From Nocardioides exalbidus (GTDB lineage Bacteria; Actinomycetota; Actinomycetes; Propionibacteriales; Nocardioidaceae): a DNA stretch of 64,000 bases. Position numbers and translations under genes: made by a program. Position 1 is the stretch's first letter. Each line of letters starts with the position of its first letter. The stretch covers positions 2,232,001 to 2,296,000 of the forward strand of contig NZ_FNRT01000002.1 of assembly GCF_900105585.1 (NCBI RefSeq). Reading direction: 5' to 3'. This document shows positions 1-7,685 of this stretch, one piece after another. The notes under the pieces are model-generated. The model was not told the origin of the DNA. It saw only the letters and a program-made list of their open reading frames with translations, and searched no databases.

Positions 1-522
1 GAGGAGGCGGATCGCGCCGACGGGGGTCTTGAGCTCGTGGCTGACGTTGGCGACGAAGTCGCGTCGGACTGCCTCCACCCGGCGCTCGCGGGTGCGGTCC
101 TCGACCAGCGCCAGCACGAGGCGGGCACCGAGGGGCGCCACCCGCGCGGTGAGGGTGCGGCCGAAGCCGCCGTCGGCGGCCGGCAGGTCGATGTCGCTCT
201 CGCGGATCTGGCCGTCGCGGCGCACCTGCGCGATGAGGTCGAGCAGCTCCGGCACGACCACGGTGTTGCCCCGCACCAGCCCGAAGGCGTACGCCGGCGC
301 CGAGGCCTTGAGCACGTGGTCGGACTCGTCGACGACGACCGCGCTCGAGCGCAGGATGCTCAGGACGGCTGCGGCGCCCTCCTGGACCGCGGGCTCCTCG
401 TGGGCGGGCACGGCGTAGCGCTGGCGGTCGCTGATGTGCCACGCCAGGACGGCCCCACCTGCCACGATGGCCCCGATGATGGCGGCCAACCCGGCCTGCA
501 TCGTCGGATCCACACCCACCAT
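1..522 (-). CDS. senX3: Two-component sensor histidine kinase, SenX3-like (N-terminal part)
   Basis: The gene runs off the left edge; 174 codons are visible from an ATG at 522 (a second in-frame ATG lies at 501). Residues about 8-27 form one hydrophobic membrane segment. A PAS-like linker follows, and the visible part ends in the dimerisation/phosphoacceptor helix with the H-box NVSHELKTP, whose phospho-accepting His is near residue 162. The ATPase domain lies outside the window. The gene is divergent from phoU across a 112-bp intergenic region holding a PHO box, as expected for the SenX3-RegX3 (PhoR-PhoP) phosphate system of actinobacteria, where PhoU damps kinase signalling when phosphate is plentiful. 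The single visible membrane segment and the PhoU neighbour support SenX3; another orthodox kinase cannot be fully excluded because the catalytic domain is missing. Confidence 0.85.
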   Translation of the reverse strand, partial: MVGVDPTMQAGLAAIIGAIVAGGAVLAWHISDRQRYAVPAHEEPAVQEGAAAVLSILRSSAVVVDESDHVLKASAPAYAFGLVRGNTVVVPELLDLIAQVRRDGQIRESDIDLPAADGGFGRTLTARVAPLGARLVLALVEDRTRERRVEAVRRDFVANVSHELKTPVGAIRLL

Positions 523-573
523 CGTACGCACGCGGAGACCCGCGCCAGACGTGCTGGACAGCGGGCCCCGAGT

Positions 574-595
574 GTTCATCCGGCGTTCATCGAGG
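574..595 (+). promoter_or_regulatory. PHO box (RegX3/PhoP operator), two direct repeats
   Basis: GTTCATC occurs at 574-580 and again at 585-591, exactly 11 nt apart. This is the spacing and core (GTTCAcc) of actinobacterial PhoP/RegX3 direct-repeat operators. A weaker GTTCGCT at 606-612 is one base out of register. The box lies between divergent senX3 and phoU and about 27 nt upstream of the likely phoU -10 element, so phosphate-starvation control of phoU and possibly senX3 is likely. The spacing and core are seen directly; the regulator is inferred. Confidence 0.75.
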
Positions 596-634
596 GCGTG
601 CAGGTGTTCGCTTCGACTGCCTAGGGTGGTGGGC

Positions 635-1285
635 ATGCGCGAGGCTTTCCACGACCAGCTCGACGGGATCTTTGCCGACCTGTCCGAGATCTGCGGACAG
701 GTCGAGGTGGCCGTACGCGAGGCCACCAAGGCCCTGATGACCGGCGACGTCCACACCGCCGACCAGGTGATCAGCAACGACAAGGTGATCGACGTCGCCC
801 GCGAGCGCGTCGACGACACCGCCTTCTCGCTGCTCTCGCTCCAGCAGCCCGTCGCCGGCGACCTCCGGGTCATCGTCTCCGCGCTGCGGATGGCGACCGA
901 GCTGGAGCGGATGGGCGACCTGTCCGTCCACGTCGCCAAGATCGCGCGCCTGCGCGTGCCCTCGGTCGCGGTCCCCGAGGAGCTCCGCCCGACCATGCAG
1001 CGGATGGCCGAGACCGCCGAGGACATGGTGCGCCGGGTGCGCGCCATCATCATCGAGCGTGACGTCGAGGCCGCGATCGAGCTCGGCCGCGACGACGAGG
1101 TGATGGACCAGCTCCGTCGTCGCAGCTTCACCGAGCTGTTGTCGGCCGACTGGCAGCACGGCGTCGAGGCCGCGGTCGACATCGCCCTGCTGGGCCGCTA
1201 CTACGAGCGCATCGCCGACCACTCGGTCTCGGTCGCCAACCGCGTCGTCTTCGTGGTCACCGGCGACCTCCCGACCCGCGACTGA
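635..1285 (+). CDS. phoU: Phosphate signalling regulator PhoU
   Basis: 216 residues, the usual PhoU length. It is all-helical, with two tandem three-helix PhoU repeats (about 5-100 and 115-210) and the metal-cluster type acidic motifs of the family (ATELERMGDLSVHVAK near residue 90, GRYYERIADHS near 190). PhoU links the Pst phosphate transporter to the SenX3/PhoR kinase and keeps the Pho regulon off in high phosphate. The ATG at 635 was chosen because homology starts there; the frame stays open upstream but reads through the PHO box. A TAGGGT -10-like hexamer at 622-627 stands 7 nt before the ATG with no Shine-Dalgarno sequence, so the transcript is probably leaderless. It converges on gpmA across a shared hairpin terminator. 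Confidence 0.96.
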   Translation: MREAFHDQLDGIFADLSEICGQVEVAVREATKALMTGDVHTADQVISNDKVIDVARERVDDTAFSLLSLQQPVAGDLRVIVSALRMATELERMGDLSVHVAKIARLRVPSVAVPEELRPTMQRMAETAEDMVRRVRAIIIERDVEAAIELGRDDEVMDQLRRRSFTELLSADWQHGVEAAVDIALLGRYYERIADHSVSVANRVVFVVTGDLPTRD

Positions 1286-1299
1286 CCCAGCGACGACGA

Positions 1300-1339
1300 A
1301 GCCCCTGCCGCCGGACCTCGGTCCTGGCGGCAGGGGGCT
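1300..1339. terminator. Bidirectional hairpin terminator between phoU and gpmA
   Basis: AGCCCCTGCCGCC pairs with GGCGGCAGGGGGCT around a 13-nt loop; the stem is complete apart from one extra G. It sits 14 nt after the phoU stop and 8 nt after the gpmA stop on the other strand, so it can end both converging transcripts. Confidence 0.8.
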
Positions 1340-1347
1340 CTCGTGTG

Positions 1348-2091
1348 TCAGCGACCCTGGTTGGCGACCGCGGCGGCAGCGGCGGCTGCGGCCTCGGGGT
1401 CGAGGTACTCCCCGCCGGCGACGGTCGGGGCGAGCGACTCGTCGAGGCGGTAGACCAGCGGCATGCCGGTGGGGATGTTGAGGGCGGCGATGTCGTCGTC
1501 GCTGATCCCGTCGAGGTGCTTGACGAGCGCGCGGAGGCTGTTGCCGTGCGCGGCGACGAGCACCGTCTTGCCGGACTGGAGGTCGGGGACGATCTCGGAC
1601 TCCCAGTAGGGGAGGAACCGGGCGATGACGTCCTTGAGGCACTCGGTGCGCGGCAGCTCGTCGCCGAGGTCGGCGTAGCGCGGGTCACGGGCCTGCGAGA
1701 ACTCGTCGGCGTCGTCGAGCGGGGGCGGCGGGACGTCGAAGGAGCGGCGCCAGAGCATGAACTGCTCCTCGCCGTACTGCTCCAGCGTCTGCTTCTTGTC
1801 CTTGCCCTGGAGCGCGCCGTAGTGGCGCTCGTTCAGGCGCCAGCTGCGCTTGACCGGGATCCAGTGGCGGTCGGCCGCGTCGAGGGCGAGCGCGGCGGTG
1901 TTGATGGCGCGGCGCTGCAGGGAGGTGTGCACGACGTCGGGGAGGAACCCGGCGTCCTTGATCAGCGAGCCGCCGCGGACCGCCTCCTCGCGGCCCTTGT
2001 CGGTCAGCGCGACGTCGACCCAGCCGGTGAAGAGGTTCTTGGCGTTCCACTCGCTCTCGCCGTGGCGGAGCAGGACGAGCGTGTAGGTCAT
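1348..2091 (-). CDS. gpmA: 2,3-bisphosphoglycerate-dependent phosphoglycerate mutase
   Basis: 247 residues, typical of GpmA. It interconverts 3- and 2-phosphoglycerate in cytosolic glycolysis/gluconeogenesis. The phosphohistidine motif [10 protein letters not shown] is at residues 7-16 (His10), the acid Glu lies in [11 protein letters not shown] (Glu88), and the second catalytic His is in [11 protein letters not shown] (His182). The C-terminal tail ends in an alanine run before NQGR. The start ATG overlaps the stop of the upstream lipoprotein gene by 4 nt (2088-2091), so the two are translationally coupled in one minus-strand operon. It ends at the hairpin shared with phoU. Confidence 0.97.
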   Translation of the reverse strand: MTYTLVLLRHGESEWNAKNLFTGWVDVALTDKGREEAVRGGSLIKDAGFLPDVVHTSLQRRAINTAALALDAADRHWIPVKRSWRLNERHYGALQGKDKKQTLEQYGEEQFMLWRRSFDVPPPPLDDADEFSQARDPRYADLGDELPRTECLKDVIARFLPYWESEIVPDLQSGKTVLVAAHGNSLRALVKHLDGISDDDIAALNIPTGMPLVYRLDESLAPTVAGGEYLDPEAAAAAAAAVANQGR

Positions 2092-2558
2092 GAGGCGTCC
2101 ATGCCTTCCCAGTAGCCGGTGTCGTCGCGGACGACGGGGACGTTCATGGTGATCCGCTCGCCGTTGCCGAAGTCGATCGACAGCGGGACGAAGTCGCCCG
2201 CGGCGAAGTCGCCGGTGAGCACGATGTCGGCGGCGGGGTCGGCGAGGTTGACCAGCCCGCCGGGTGCGACCGCGATCGGCTCGAAGTCGGCCGCCTGCAC
2301 GGTGGAGTCCTCACCGGCGACACCGGTGAAGGTCTGCTCGTCGTCGACGTCGTTGTTGGACAGCGAGGCGACGAAGGTGCCGGAGCCCTCCGAGGCGGAG
2401 ACGACGACCGCGGAGAGCACGTCGACGATGCCGTCGCGGTTGTTGCTGCCGCTGCCCGGGGTGTAGTCACGCTCGGTCGCGTAGTCGAAGCCGCACGAGG
2501 ACAGCGGAGCGGCGAGCGCGATGACCGCGGCGGCGGTCGCGAGGGGTCGGAGTCGCAT
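2088..2558 (-). CDS. LpqE-like cell-surface lipoprotein
   Basis: 156 residues. It starts with a lipoprotein signal peptide (hydrophobic 8-18) ending in the lipobox LSSC, with lipidated Cys22, followed by a beta-rich extracellular domain. Mycobacterial LpqE lies next to carD in the same conserved neighbourhood, which supports the assignment, and that family is distantly related to periplasmic copper-chaperone-like domains. No Met/His copper motif is obvious here, so metal binding is not claimed. The transcript is probably leaderless: TAGGCT (minus strand, 2566-2571) lies 7 nt before the ATG and no ribosome-binding site is present. It is coupled by a 4-nt overlap to gpmA. Confidence 0.7.
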   Translation of the reverse strand: MRLRPLATAAAVIALAAPLSSCGFDYATERDYTPGSGSNNRDGIVDVLSAVVVSASEGSGTFVASLSNNDVDDEQTFTGVAGEDSTVQAADFEPIAVAPGGLVNLADPAADIVLTGDFAAGDFVPLSIDFGNGERITMNVPVVRDDTGYWEGMDAS

Positions 2559-2579
2559 GGCCCACAGCCTAGCGTCGGC

Positions 2580-3278
2580 TCAGGTCAGCCCGACCGTCCG
2601 CCCTGCGATCAAGATGGCGATCGCGACGGCGCCGGTCCACACGCTCGCGATCACGAGCATCCGGGGCGTCCCGGTGCGCAGCGCGAGCCGCAGCGGGAGC
2701 GAGCGCTCGCCCTCCTCGTGGTCGTGCACGAGGCCGGGCAGCGCGAGCAGGACGTGGACGCCCAGGCCGAGCGCCGCGGCGAGTGCGACCAGCGTCGGCG
2801 TGGGCGGCGTCGTCGTACCGGAGCCGCCCCAGCCGCCGTGGGCGAGGAACACCGGGTAGAGCGCGAAGCCGACCACCCACGGCACGAACGACAGCACCGT
2901 CGCGTGGAGCAGCCGGTCGCCGACCGCCGAGACCGCGAGGAGCGTGAGGTACGCCGCCGCGGCCTCGCGCCCGTTGGCCACGGCGAGGGGTACGACGAGC
3001 AGCACCGCGCACGCGATCGCGAACCACACCGTCCCGGGGTCGAGGGACTCGTTGCCGAGGGGCTTCTCCGGGCGGTGCCGGGCGTCGCGGCGGCGGTCGG
3101 CGAGGTCGTCGGCCCAGCCGAGGACGGACTGTCCGACGAGCACCGTCCCACCGACCAGGGCGACCTCGCGGAGGGGGCGGCCGGCCACCGCGGCAGCCGC
3201 GGCGAGCGTGGCCGCGGTCACGAGGGCCTGGCGCGGGTGCGCGGCCCGGACGAGGGCCAGCGACGGGGTCGTCGACAT
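2580..3278 (-). CDS. UbiA-family prenyltransferase-like membrane protein
   Basis: 232 residues with about seven hydrophobic segments. The first aspartate-rich motif, WADDLADRRRDARHRP at residues 56-70, and a second, LVHDHEEGERSLPL near 184-196, match the two Mg-diphosphate motifs of UbiA aromatic prenyltransferases. These integral-membrane enzymes transfer prenyl chains to aromatic or lipid acceptors in quinone, heme A or related pathways; the acceptor cannot be told here. The longer reading frame from 3413 was rejected because its first 45 residues are unlike the family. The ATG at 3278 has CATACT (minus strand, 3286-3291) 7 nt upstream, so it is probably leaderless. Confidence 0.8.
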   Translation of the reverse strand: MSTTPSLALVRAAHPRQALVTAATLAAAAAVAGRPLREVALVGGTVLVGQSVLGWADDLADRRRDARHRPEKPLGNESLDPGTVWFAIACAVLLVVPLAVANGREAAAAYLTLLAVSAVGDRLLHATVLSFVPWVVGFALYPVFLAHGGWGGSGTTTPPTPTLVALAAALGLGVHVLLALPGLVHDHEEGERSLPLRLALRTGTPRMLVIASVWTGAVAIAILIAGRTVGLT

Positions 3279-3401
3279 GGGGCGCAGTATGCCCACACCT
3301 GCTCCGGGAGGTGGCCCGCACCACACCGACACGCGTTCTGTCAACCCCGGATGTGGCCTCTGACCTGCGGAAACGCGTCGGGAGCCGATGCGAACCCGTG
3401 T

Positions 3402-3424
3402 TAGAATGGACACCTAGGAAGGGG
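3402..3424 (+). promoter_or_regulatory. carD promoter -10 and ribosome-binding site
   Basis: TAGAAT at 3402-3407 is a strong -10 element. No good -35 is seen 17 bp upstream. The Shine-Dalgarno AGGAAGGGG at 3416-3424 ends 10 nt before the carD ATG, so carD has a short conventional leader, unlike many neighbours. Confidence 0.6.
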
Positions 3425-3434
3425 AACTGAACAT

Positions 3435-3920
3435 ATGACTTTCACCGTCGGCGAAACGGTCGTCTATCCCAATCACGGGGCCGCAGTCATCGAGGACATC
3501 GAGATGCGGACGATCAAGGGAGAGGACCGGCAGTATCTCGTCCTCAGGATTGTCGCTCAGCAGGACCTGGTCGTTCGCGTGCCGGCCTGCAACCTCGATC
3601 TCGTCGGGGTCCGTGACGTCGTCGACAAGGAGGGTCTCGACCGCGTCTTCGACGTGCTGCGTGCCGCCCACGTCGAGGAGCCGACGAACTGGTCGCGCCG
3701 CTACAAGGCCAACCTGGAGAAGCTGCACTCCGGCGATGTCATGAAGGTGTCGGAGGTCGTCCGCGACCTGTGGCGCCGCGAGCGTGACCGCGGTCTGTCG
3801 GCCGGCGAGAAGCGCATGCTGGCCAAGGCCCGCCAGATCCTGGTCTCCGAGCTCGCGCTCGCGGAGAAGACCAACGAGGACAAGGCCGAGGCCATGCTCG
3901 ACGAGGTCCTCGCCTCCTGA
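3435..3920 (+). CDS. carD: RNA polymerase-binding transcription factor CarD
   Basis: 161 residues, matching mycobacterial CarD in length. The N-terminal Tudor-like RNA-polymerase-interaction domain (about 1-58) begins [13 protein letters not shown]. The C-terminal helical domain (about 65-161) carries Trp86 in [10 protein letters not shown], equivalent to the mycobacterial wedge Trp85 that props open the upstream edge of the transcription bubble. CarD binds the polymerase beta subunit and stabilises open complexes, especially at rRNA promoters, and is usually essential. It has a good -10 and ribosome-binding site, and a hairpin terminator follows. The neighbours (LpqE, IspD, IspF, CysS, rRNA methyltransferase) reproduce the conserved actinobacterial carD region, with rearrangements. 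Confidence 0.97.
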   Translation: MTFTVGETVVYPNHGAAVIEDIEMRTIKGEDRQYLVLRIVAQQDLVVRVPACNLDLVGVRDVVDKEGLDRVFDVLRAAHVEEPTNWSRRYKANLEKLHSGDVMKVSEVVRDLWRRERDRGLSAGEKRMLAKARQILVSELALAEKTNEDKAEAMLDEVLAS

Positions 3921-3946
3921 GCCACGCTCCACCAGCACCACGACCC

Positions 3947-3977
3947 GACCCCCGGCGCACGTCCCGTGCCGGGGGTC
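3947..3977 (+). terminator. carD terminator hairpin
   Basis: GACCCCCGGCGCAC pairs with GTGCCGGGGGTC around a 5-nt loop with one bulged G, 27 nt after the carD stop. A GC-rich intrinsic-type hairpin without a U-tract, common in this genome type. Confidence 0.7.
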
Positions 3978-4017
3978 GCGTCATGTCCGGGTGCCTCGGG
4001 GATAGCGTGGCCCCGCC

Positions 4018-4548
4018 ATGAGCATCTACGACGACGACCCCGCCCGTGCCCTCGGCATGGTCGTGGACGAGGGGCGCGGCGCGCTTCCCTACCGCCTGGT
4101 CCACGGTGAGTCGCTCGTCGCCTGCGCGGCGTGGGCGCTCGGGCAGGCCGGGGTCGACCTCGTCGACGCCAGCGTTCCGTGGACCGGCATCGTCGAGGCC
4201 GGCGAGGACGTCGTCGTCCACGACGCGCTCTGCCCCCTGACGCCGCCCGACTTCATCGTCGACTGCCTCGCCGCCGCTCGCTTGACCGGGCTTCCCGTCG
4301 TCGGCGTCGACCCGGCCGGCGCCCTGCTGTCGCCCGTCGTTCTCCCGGCTCCCGTCCTCGTCTCGCTGCCCGCGGTGCCCCTGCCGGACCTCGACCGGCT
4401 CGTCGGGCTGCTCGAGGCGTCGTACGACGTCCAGCGGCGCGTGGCGCCCCCCGCTGCAGCCCGCGTGGCCACCGACGCCGACATCGCCGCGCTCGAGCGG
4501 CTGACGGTCCCCGAGACCGGTTCCGAGGCTCCCGAGGACTCCGCGTGA
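4018..4548 (+). CDS. Degenerate IspD-like (cytidylyltransferase-fold) protein 1
   Basis: 176 residues, shorter than IspD (about 230). Residues 29-50 (VHGESLVACAAWALGQAGVD) and the VVVHDALCPL motif (His68-Asp69) align with the helix and the HDxARPL strand of IspD-type cytidylyltransferases and with the next gene's protein. The N-terminal nucleotide-binding loop (LAAGxGxR...K) is absent, so catalysis by the IspD mechanism is unlikely. The C-terminal 50 residues are acidic and Ala/Val-rich. The gene overlaps the next IspD-like gene by 4 nt (GTGA), so the two products are made together and may form a heterodimer. Function is unknown; a regulatory pseudoenzyme for IspD or CarD is only a guess. Confidence 0.55.
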   Translation: MSIYDDDPARALGMVVDEGRGALPYRLVHGESLVACAAWALGQAGVDLVDASVPWTGIVEAGEDVVVHDALCPLTPPDFIVDCLAAARLTGLPVVGVDPAGALLSPVVLPAPVLVSLPAVPLPDLDRLVGLLEASYDVQRRVAPPAAARVATDADIAALERLTVPETGSEAPEDSA

Positions 4549-5237
4549 CGGCCGCAACGGCGGTGCTCGCCATGGCCGGGCGCGACGGGCTGCCGTTCGC
4601 CTCGCTGCACCGGTCGCCGCTCTACCTCCACGCCCTCCGCTCGCTGGCTGCGTCCGGGGTGGACCGCCTGCTCGTCGCCGTCGACGCGGGCGACCACGAC
4701 CGGGTCGTCCGCGAGGTCCGGCACGCCGGGGTCGCGGCCGAGGTCCGCGCGGGTGCGGGCTGGTGGGAGGAGCTGCGGGCCGCCGGGACGGCCTCCGGGC
4801 TGCTGGTGCACGACGCGCTGTGCCCGCTGGCCTCGGCCGACTTCCTGCGCGAGGTCCGCACGGGCGCGGCGGCGACGCCCGAGGTGTCGGTGCTCGCCTT
4901 CCGGCCCGTCACCGACACCGTCAAGACGGTCGTGGACGCCCGGATCGGCGGGACCATCGACCGCGAGGGCCTGGCCGCGCTCGTGTCGCCGGCCGTCGTG
5001 GCGCCGTCCGTGCTGGGCGCGGCCCTCGAGCGTGACGAGCGGCCGCCCGTCGACGACTTCGCCCGGCTGGCCGCCTGGCTCCGCGAGCGCGGTGAGGTCG
5101 GGCTGGTCCGGGCGCCGTCGCTCGCGCGCCGGGTCGACGACGCGTCGTCGGTCAACCTGCTCGAGTGCGTCGACGAGCTCGCCCGCCGCGTGCGCCGCGA
5201 GCCGATCAGCGACGCAGCAGGCCCCGGAACTCCCTGA
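4545..5237 (+). CDS. Degenerate IspD-like (cytidylyltransferase-fold) protein 2
   Basis: 230 residues from the GTG at 4545 that overlaps the upstream stop. The overall length and order of motifs follow 2-C-methyl-D-erythritol 4-phosphate cytidylyltransferase: a first strand TAVLAMAGRDG where IspD has LAAGxGxR, a helix LYLHALRSLAASGVDRLLVA, the GLLVHDALCPL motif (His89-Asp90), and a late RPVTDTVKTV strand resembling the IspD substrate loop. The glycine-rich loop and its catalytic Arg/Lys are altered, so it is probably not a functional cytidylyltransferase, while a true ispD lies 0.3 kb away on the opposite strand. Its last 32 nt overlap the convergent zinc-ribbon gene. Confidence 0.65.
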   Translation: MTAATAVLAMAGRDGLPFASLHRSPLYLHALRSLAASGVDRLLVAVDAGDHDRVVREVRHAGVAAEVRAGAGWWEELRAAGTASGLLVHDALCPLASADFLREVRTGAAATPEVSVLAFRPVTDTVKTVVDARIGGTIDREGLAALVSPAVVAPSVLGAALERDERPPVDDFARLAAWLRERGEVGLVRAPSLARRVDDASSVNLLECVDELARRVRREPISDAAGPGTP

Positions 5238-5514
5238 GGAACTTGCCGGGTTGGCGCAGCACCGCCCGGGGCAGCTGCCTCAGGTAGCCGGCCGGGTCGC
5301 GCGAGACGCGCCGCATCATCCGCCGGGGCTTGCTCACCACGCGCTGCTCGAGGTCGAGGGCGTACGCCGGGATGAGCGCGCGCGAGGAGAGCTCGACGTG
5401 GGTGCCGCAGCGGGTGCAGCGCACCGAGTCGAGCAGCCGGCCGGTGTAGTGGAGCTCGTGGTCGGTGAGCAGGTTGCAGACCTCGCAGTGCAGCTCGGCC
5501 TCGGTGGTGCTCAT
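5206..5514 (-). CDS. Small zinc-ribbon protein
   Basis: 102 residues, not assigned to a named family. Two CxxC pairs (CEVCN at residues 10-14, CTRCG at 33-37) form a probable zinc ribbon, followed by a basic, amphipathic C-terminal half rich in Arg (RRMMRRVSRDPAGYLRQLP). The start ATG overlaps the ispD stop by 4 nt (5511-5514), so it is translated together with IspD. Its end overlaps the convergent IspD-like gene by 32 nt. The layout suggests a nucleic-acid- or RNA-polymerase-associated small protein, but this is inference. Confidence 0.65.
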   Translation of the reverse strand: MSTTEAELHCEVCNLLTDHELHYTGRLLDSVRCTRCGTHVELSSRALIPAYALDLEQRVVSKPRRMMRRVSRDPAGYLRQLPRAVLRQPGKFLREFRGLLRR

Positions 5515-6299
5515 GGGCGATCGCCGTGGGGGATCAGGTCCCGCAGGTGCGACATCGCAGACTCCCGTCGGTGGCGCTGCCGACCGGACAGGTCCCAGTC
5601 GGCCTTGGCGAGCAGCCGCTCCGCGAGGAACAGGTCCTCGGGGAACGTGATCTTGATGTTGCCCGCGTCGCCGTCCACGCACAACACCGGGACGTCGGTG
5701 TAGCGCTCCATGCAGCTCGCGGTGTCGGTGCCGACGAAGCCGTCGGCGTGCGCGAGGCGGTAGGCCTCGAGGAGGGGCTGGGCGCGGAACGCCTGAGGCG
5801 TCTGCACGGCCACCACGCGGTCCGGGGGCTGGTCGCCCTCGCCGAGGGCCGTGAGGTGGCCCTGGTCGCGGACCGGGATCGCGCCCCCGTGCTCGAGGGC
5901 GGCCTCGATCACGGAGGCGAACATCGTCGTGACCGCCAGCGGCCGGGCGGCGTCGTGGATCACCACGACGTCGATCTCGTCGGCCTCGATCATCGGGGCG
6001 AGCGCCTGGAGGGCCTGCCACTCCGAGCTGTGCCGGCTGTCGCCGCCGACGACGACCTCGACCTCGGGTCCGGCCACCTCGCGGTCGAGCGTGGCCGTCA
6101 CGGTCTCCCGGTCCTCCTCGCGGATGACGAGCACGGTGTGGGTCACGGTGGCGAGCCGGCGGGCCGACTCGATGGACCAGGTGAAGACCCCGCGGCCGGC
6201 CAGGGGCAGCAGGACCTTGTTGGTGTGGTGCCCGCTGCGGCGCCCCTCGCCCGCGGCGAGCATGACGACCGCGGCGCGGGCGGACGGGGGGAGGGGCAC
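5511..6299 (-). CDS. ispD: 2-C-methyl-D-erythritol 4-phosphate cytidylyltransferase
   Basis: 262 residues. IspD joins CTP and MEP to give CDP-ME in the non-mevalonate isoprenoid pathway. The nucleotide loop MLAAGEGRR at residues 13-21, a catalytic Lys (about 28) in HTNKVLLPLAG, VVVGGDSRHSS at 82-92, VVIHDAARPL at 112-121 and the terminal substrate strand GNIKITFPEDL are all intact, in contrast to the two paralogues nearby. A 35-residue C-terminal extension follows the fold. The GTG start at 6299 has TAGGCT (minus strand, 6306-6311) 6 nt upstream and no Shine-Dalgarno, so it is probably leaderless. A 9-bp inverted repeat CCGCGTGAG/CTCACGCGG (6299-6329) straddles this promoter. Confidence 0.95.
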   Translation of the reverse strand: MPLPPSARAAVVMLAAGEGRRSGHHTNKVLLPLAGRGVFTWSIESARRLATVTHTVLVIREEDRETVTATLDREVAGPEVEVVVGGDSRHSSEWQALQALAPMIEADEIDVVVIHDAARPLAVTTMFASVIEAALEHGGAIPVRDQGHLTALGEGDQPPDRVVAVQTPQAFRAQPLLEAYRLAHADGFVGTDTASCMERYTDVPVLCVDGDAGNIKITFPEDLFLAERLLAKADWDLSGRQRHRRESAMSHLRDLIPHGDRP

Positions 6300-6354
6300 C
6301 GCGTGAGCCTAGATCACGGCCTCACGCGGGGCGTACCCCTCCACCCGTCGCTGC

Positions 6355-7683
6355 TCAGCCCGCGATCAGGGCGCTGAGCTCGGCGAGGCTCGGGACCTCG
6401 CTGGCGTCCTTCTCCATCGACTCCTGGATGCGGCGCATCCGCACGATGAGCGAGGACTCGTCGAGCTCGACGTCGTCGTAGGTCAGCGTGTGGTCGACCG
6501 GGACGTCGTGCTTGAGCGTCGCGCCGGCCAGCACACCGAGCGGGACGAGGTTGTCACGCGCGAAGTCGTCGGCCGGGTCGATCAGGCCGCGGACCATCAT
6601 GCCGCCGATGCCGTCGATCCGCTCGCCGGCCTTCAGCGCCCGCTTGGCCTGGGCGCCCACCTCGGCGGTCCAGTGCTCCGAGGTCAGGCTGGGACGCTTG
6701 TCGAGGACGATCTCGTAGACCGTCAGCGGCGCCTCGATGCTGGCCAGGTGGTAGGGGCGGTAGAGGGCGAAGTAGGGCCCGTCGCCCATCTGGAGGTAGG
6801 TCATCTCGTGGTGCACGTAGGGGTCGTCGGTGCGGATGATGACGAAGACGCCGGGGGCGACGTCACCGGTGCAGTAGTCGACGACGCCGGGGTGCTCGAT
6901 GATGCCGCCGTCCTTCGCGAGCGCGAACGTCTCGTGGAGGGTGGCGACCGACGACGGCGGGCCGTGCATGCCGCGCTTGCTGACGCCGAGACCGGTGGTG
7001 TTGGCCAGCGAGGCCATCTCGATCATGGCCTTCGAGCCGTCGACGAAGCTGGTGAGCATCTTGGGGTTCATCTGCTTCTGCGCCGCGCGCTCGGCGAGCG
7101 TCTCGGGGGTGGCGTAGGGGTCGAGCGGGTTGTTCTTGCCCTTGCCGGCGCAGATGACCTCGAAGTTCAGGTCGCGCGCGTAGTCCACGAGGATCTTGGT
7201 CTCGACCGGCTCGTCGCCACGGCACACGGAGTAGACCGCGTCCGACTGGTCGGCGAGCTGGGCGAGGTAGCGACCGACGGTGACGTCGGCCTCCACGGTC
7301 AGGGTGGCGACGCTGATCCCGGCGGCGAGCGCCTGGACGGCGACGGACACCGCGACCTCGGGGACGCCGGTGGCCTCGACGACGACGTCGAGCGGCAGCC
7401 CGGCGAGCCGGTCGACGCTGGTGAGCGCGACGCTGCCACCGCCCTCGATGACGGCGACGGCGGCGGCCGTGTCAGCGGCCTCGGTGGGGGTGATGCCGGC
7501 CTGGGTCAGCGCCTCGACGGCGCGCTCCTGCTGGACGTCCAGCACGGCGGACAGCGTGATTCCGGGCATCCGGAGCAGCTGGGCGGCGAACCCGCGACCC
7601 ATCTGCCCGGCGCCCACGAGGCCCACCCGCAGGGGGCGGCCCGTCTCGTCCAGCCGGTGCTGGAGCCTGTCTCGGTAGCTCAT
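6355..7683 (-). CDS. NAD(P)-dependent dehydrogenase with C-terminal SAF domain (homoserine-dehydrogenase-like, COG4091 type)
   Basis: 442 residues. A Rossmann fold starts with VGLVGAGQMGRGF (residues 20-32), a catalytic middle domain contains CAGKGKNNPLDPYATPE, and the C-terminal part (about 340-410: LKAGERIDGIGGMMVRGL, NLVPLGVLAGATLKHDVP) is a SAF-like domain. Proteins of this build are often labelled homoserine dehydrogenase or FlgA-like, but the substrate is not established from sequence. It is the last gene of the glucitol-type PTS operon, 2 nt after srlB, so it most likely oxidises the polyol phosphate delivered by that PTS, in place of the usual SrlD dehydrogenase. The true substrate is open. 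Confidence 0.7.
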   Translation of the reverse strand: MSYRDRLQHRLDETGRPLRVGLVGAGQMGRGFAAQLLRMPGITLSAVLDVQQERAVEALTQAGITPTEAADTAAAVAVIEGGGSVALTSVDRLAGLPLDVVVEATGVPEVAVSVAVQALAAGISVATLTVEADVTVGRYLAQLADQSDAVYSVCRGDEPVETKILVDYARDLNFEVICAGKGKNNPLDPYATPETLAERAAQKQMNPKMLTSFVDGSKAMIEMASLANTTGLGVSKRGMHGPPSSVATLHETFALAKDGGIIEHPGVVDYCTGDVAPGVFVIIRTDDPYVHHEMTYLQMGDGPYFALYRPYHLASIEAPLTVYEIVLDKRPSLTSEHWTAEVGAQAKRALKAGERIDGIGGMMVRGLIDPADDFARDNLVPLGVLAGATLKHDVPVDHTLTYDDVELDESSLIVRMRRIQESMEKDASEVPSLAELSALIAG

Positions 7684-7685
7684 GG

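Noticed and set aside
37-624. Long plus-strand frames antisense to the SenX3-like kinase
   Set aside because: They are Arg/Ala-rich shadows of the kinase reading frame, which carries the H-box on the minus strand.
3369-3402. SigH/SigR-type promoter (GGAA...GTT) before carD
   Set aside because: The spacing between GGAA and GTT is 27 nt instead of about 18-20.
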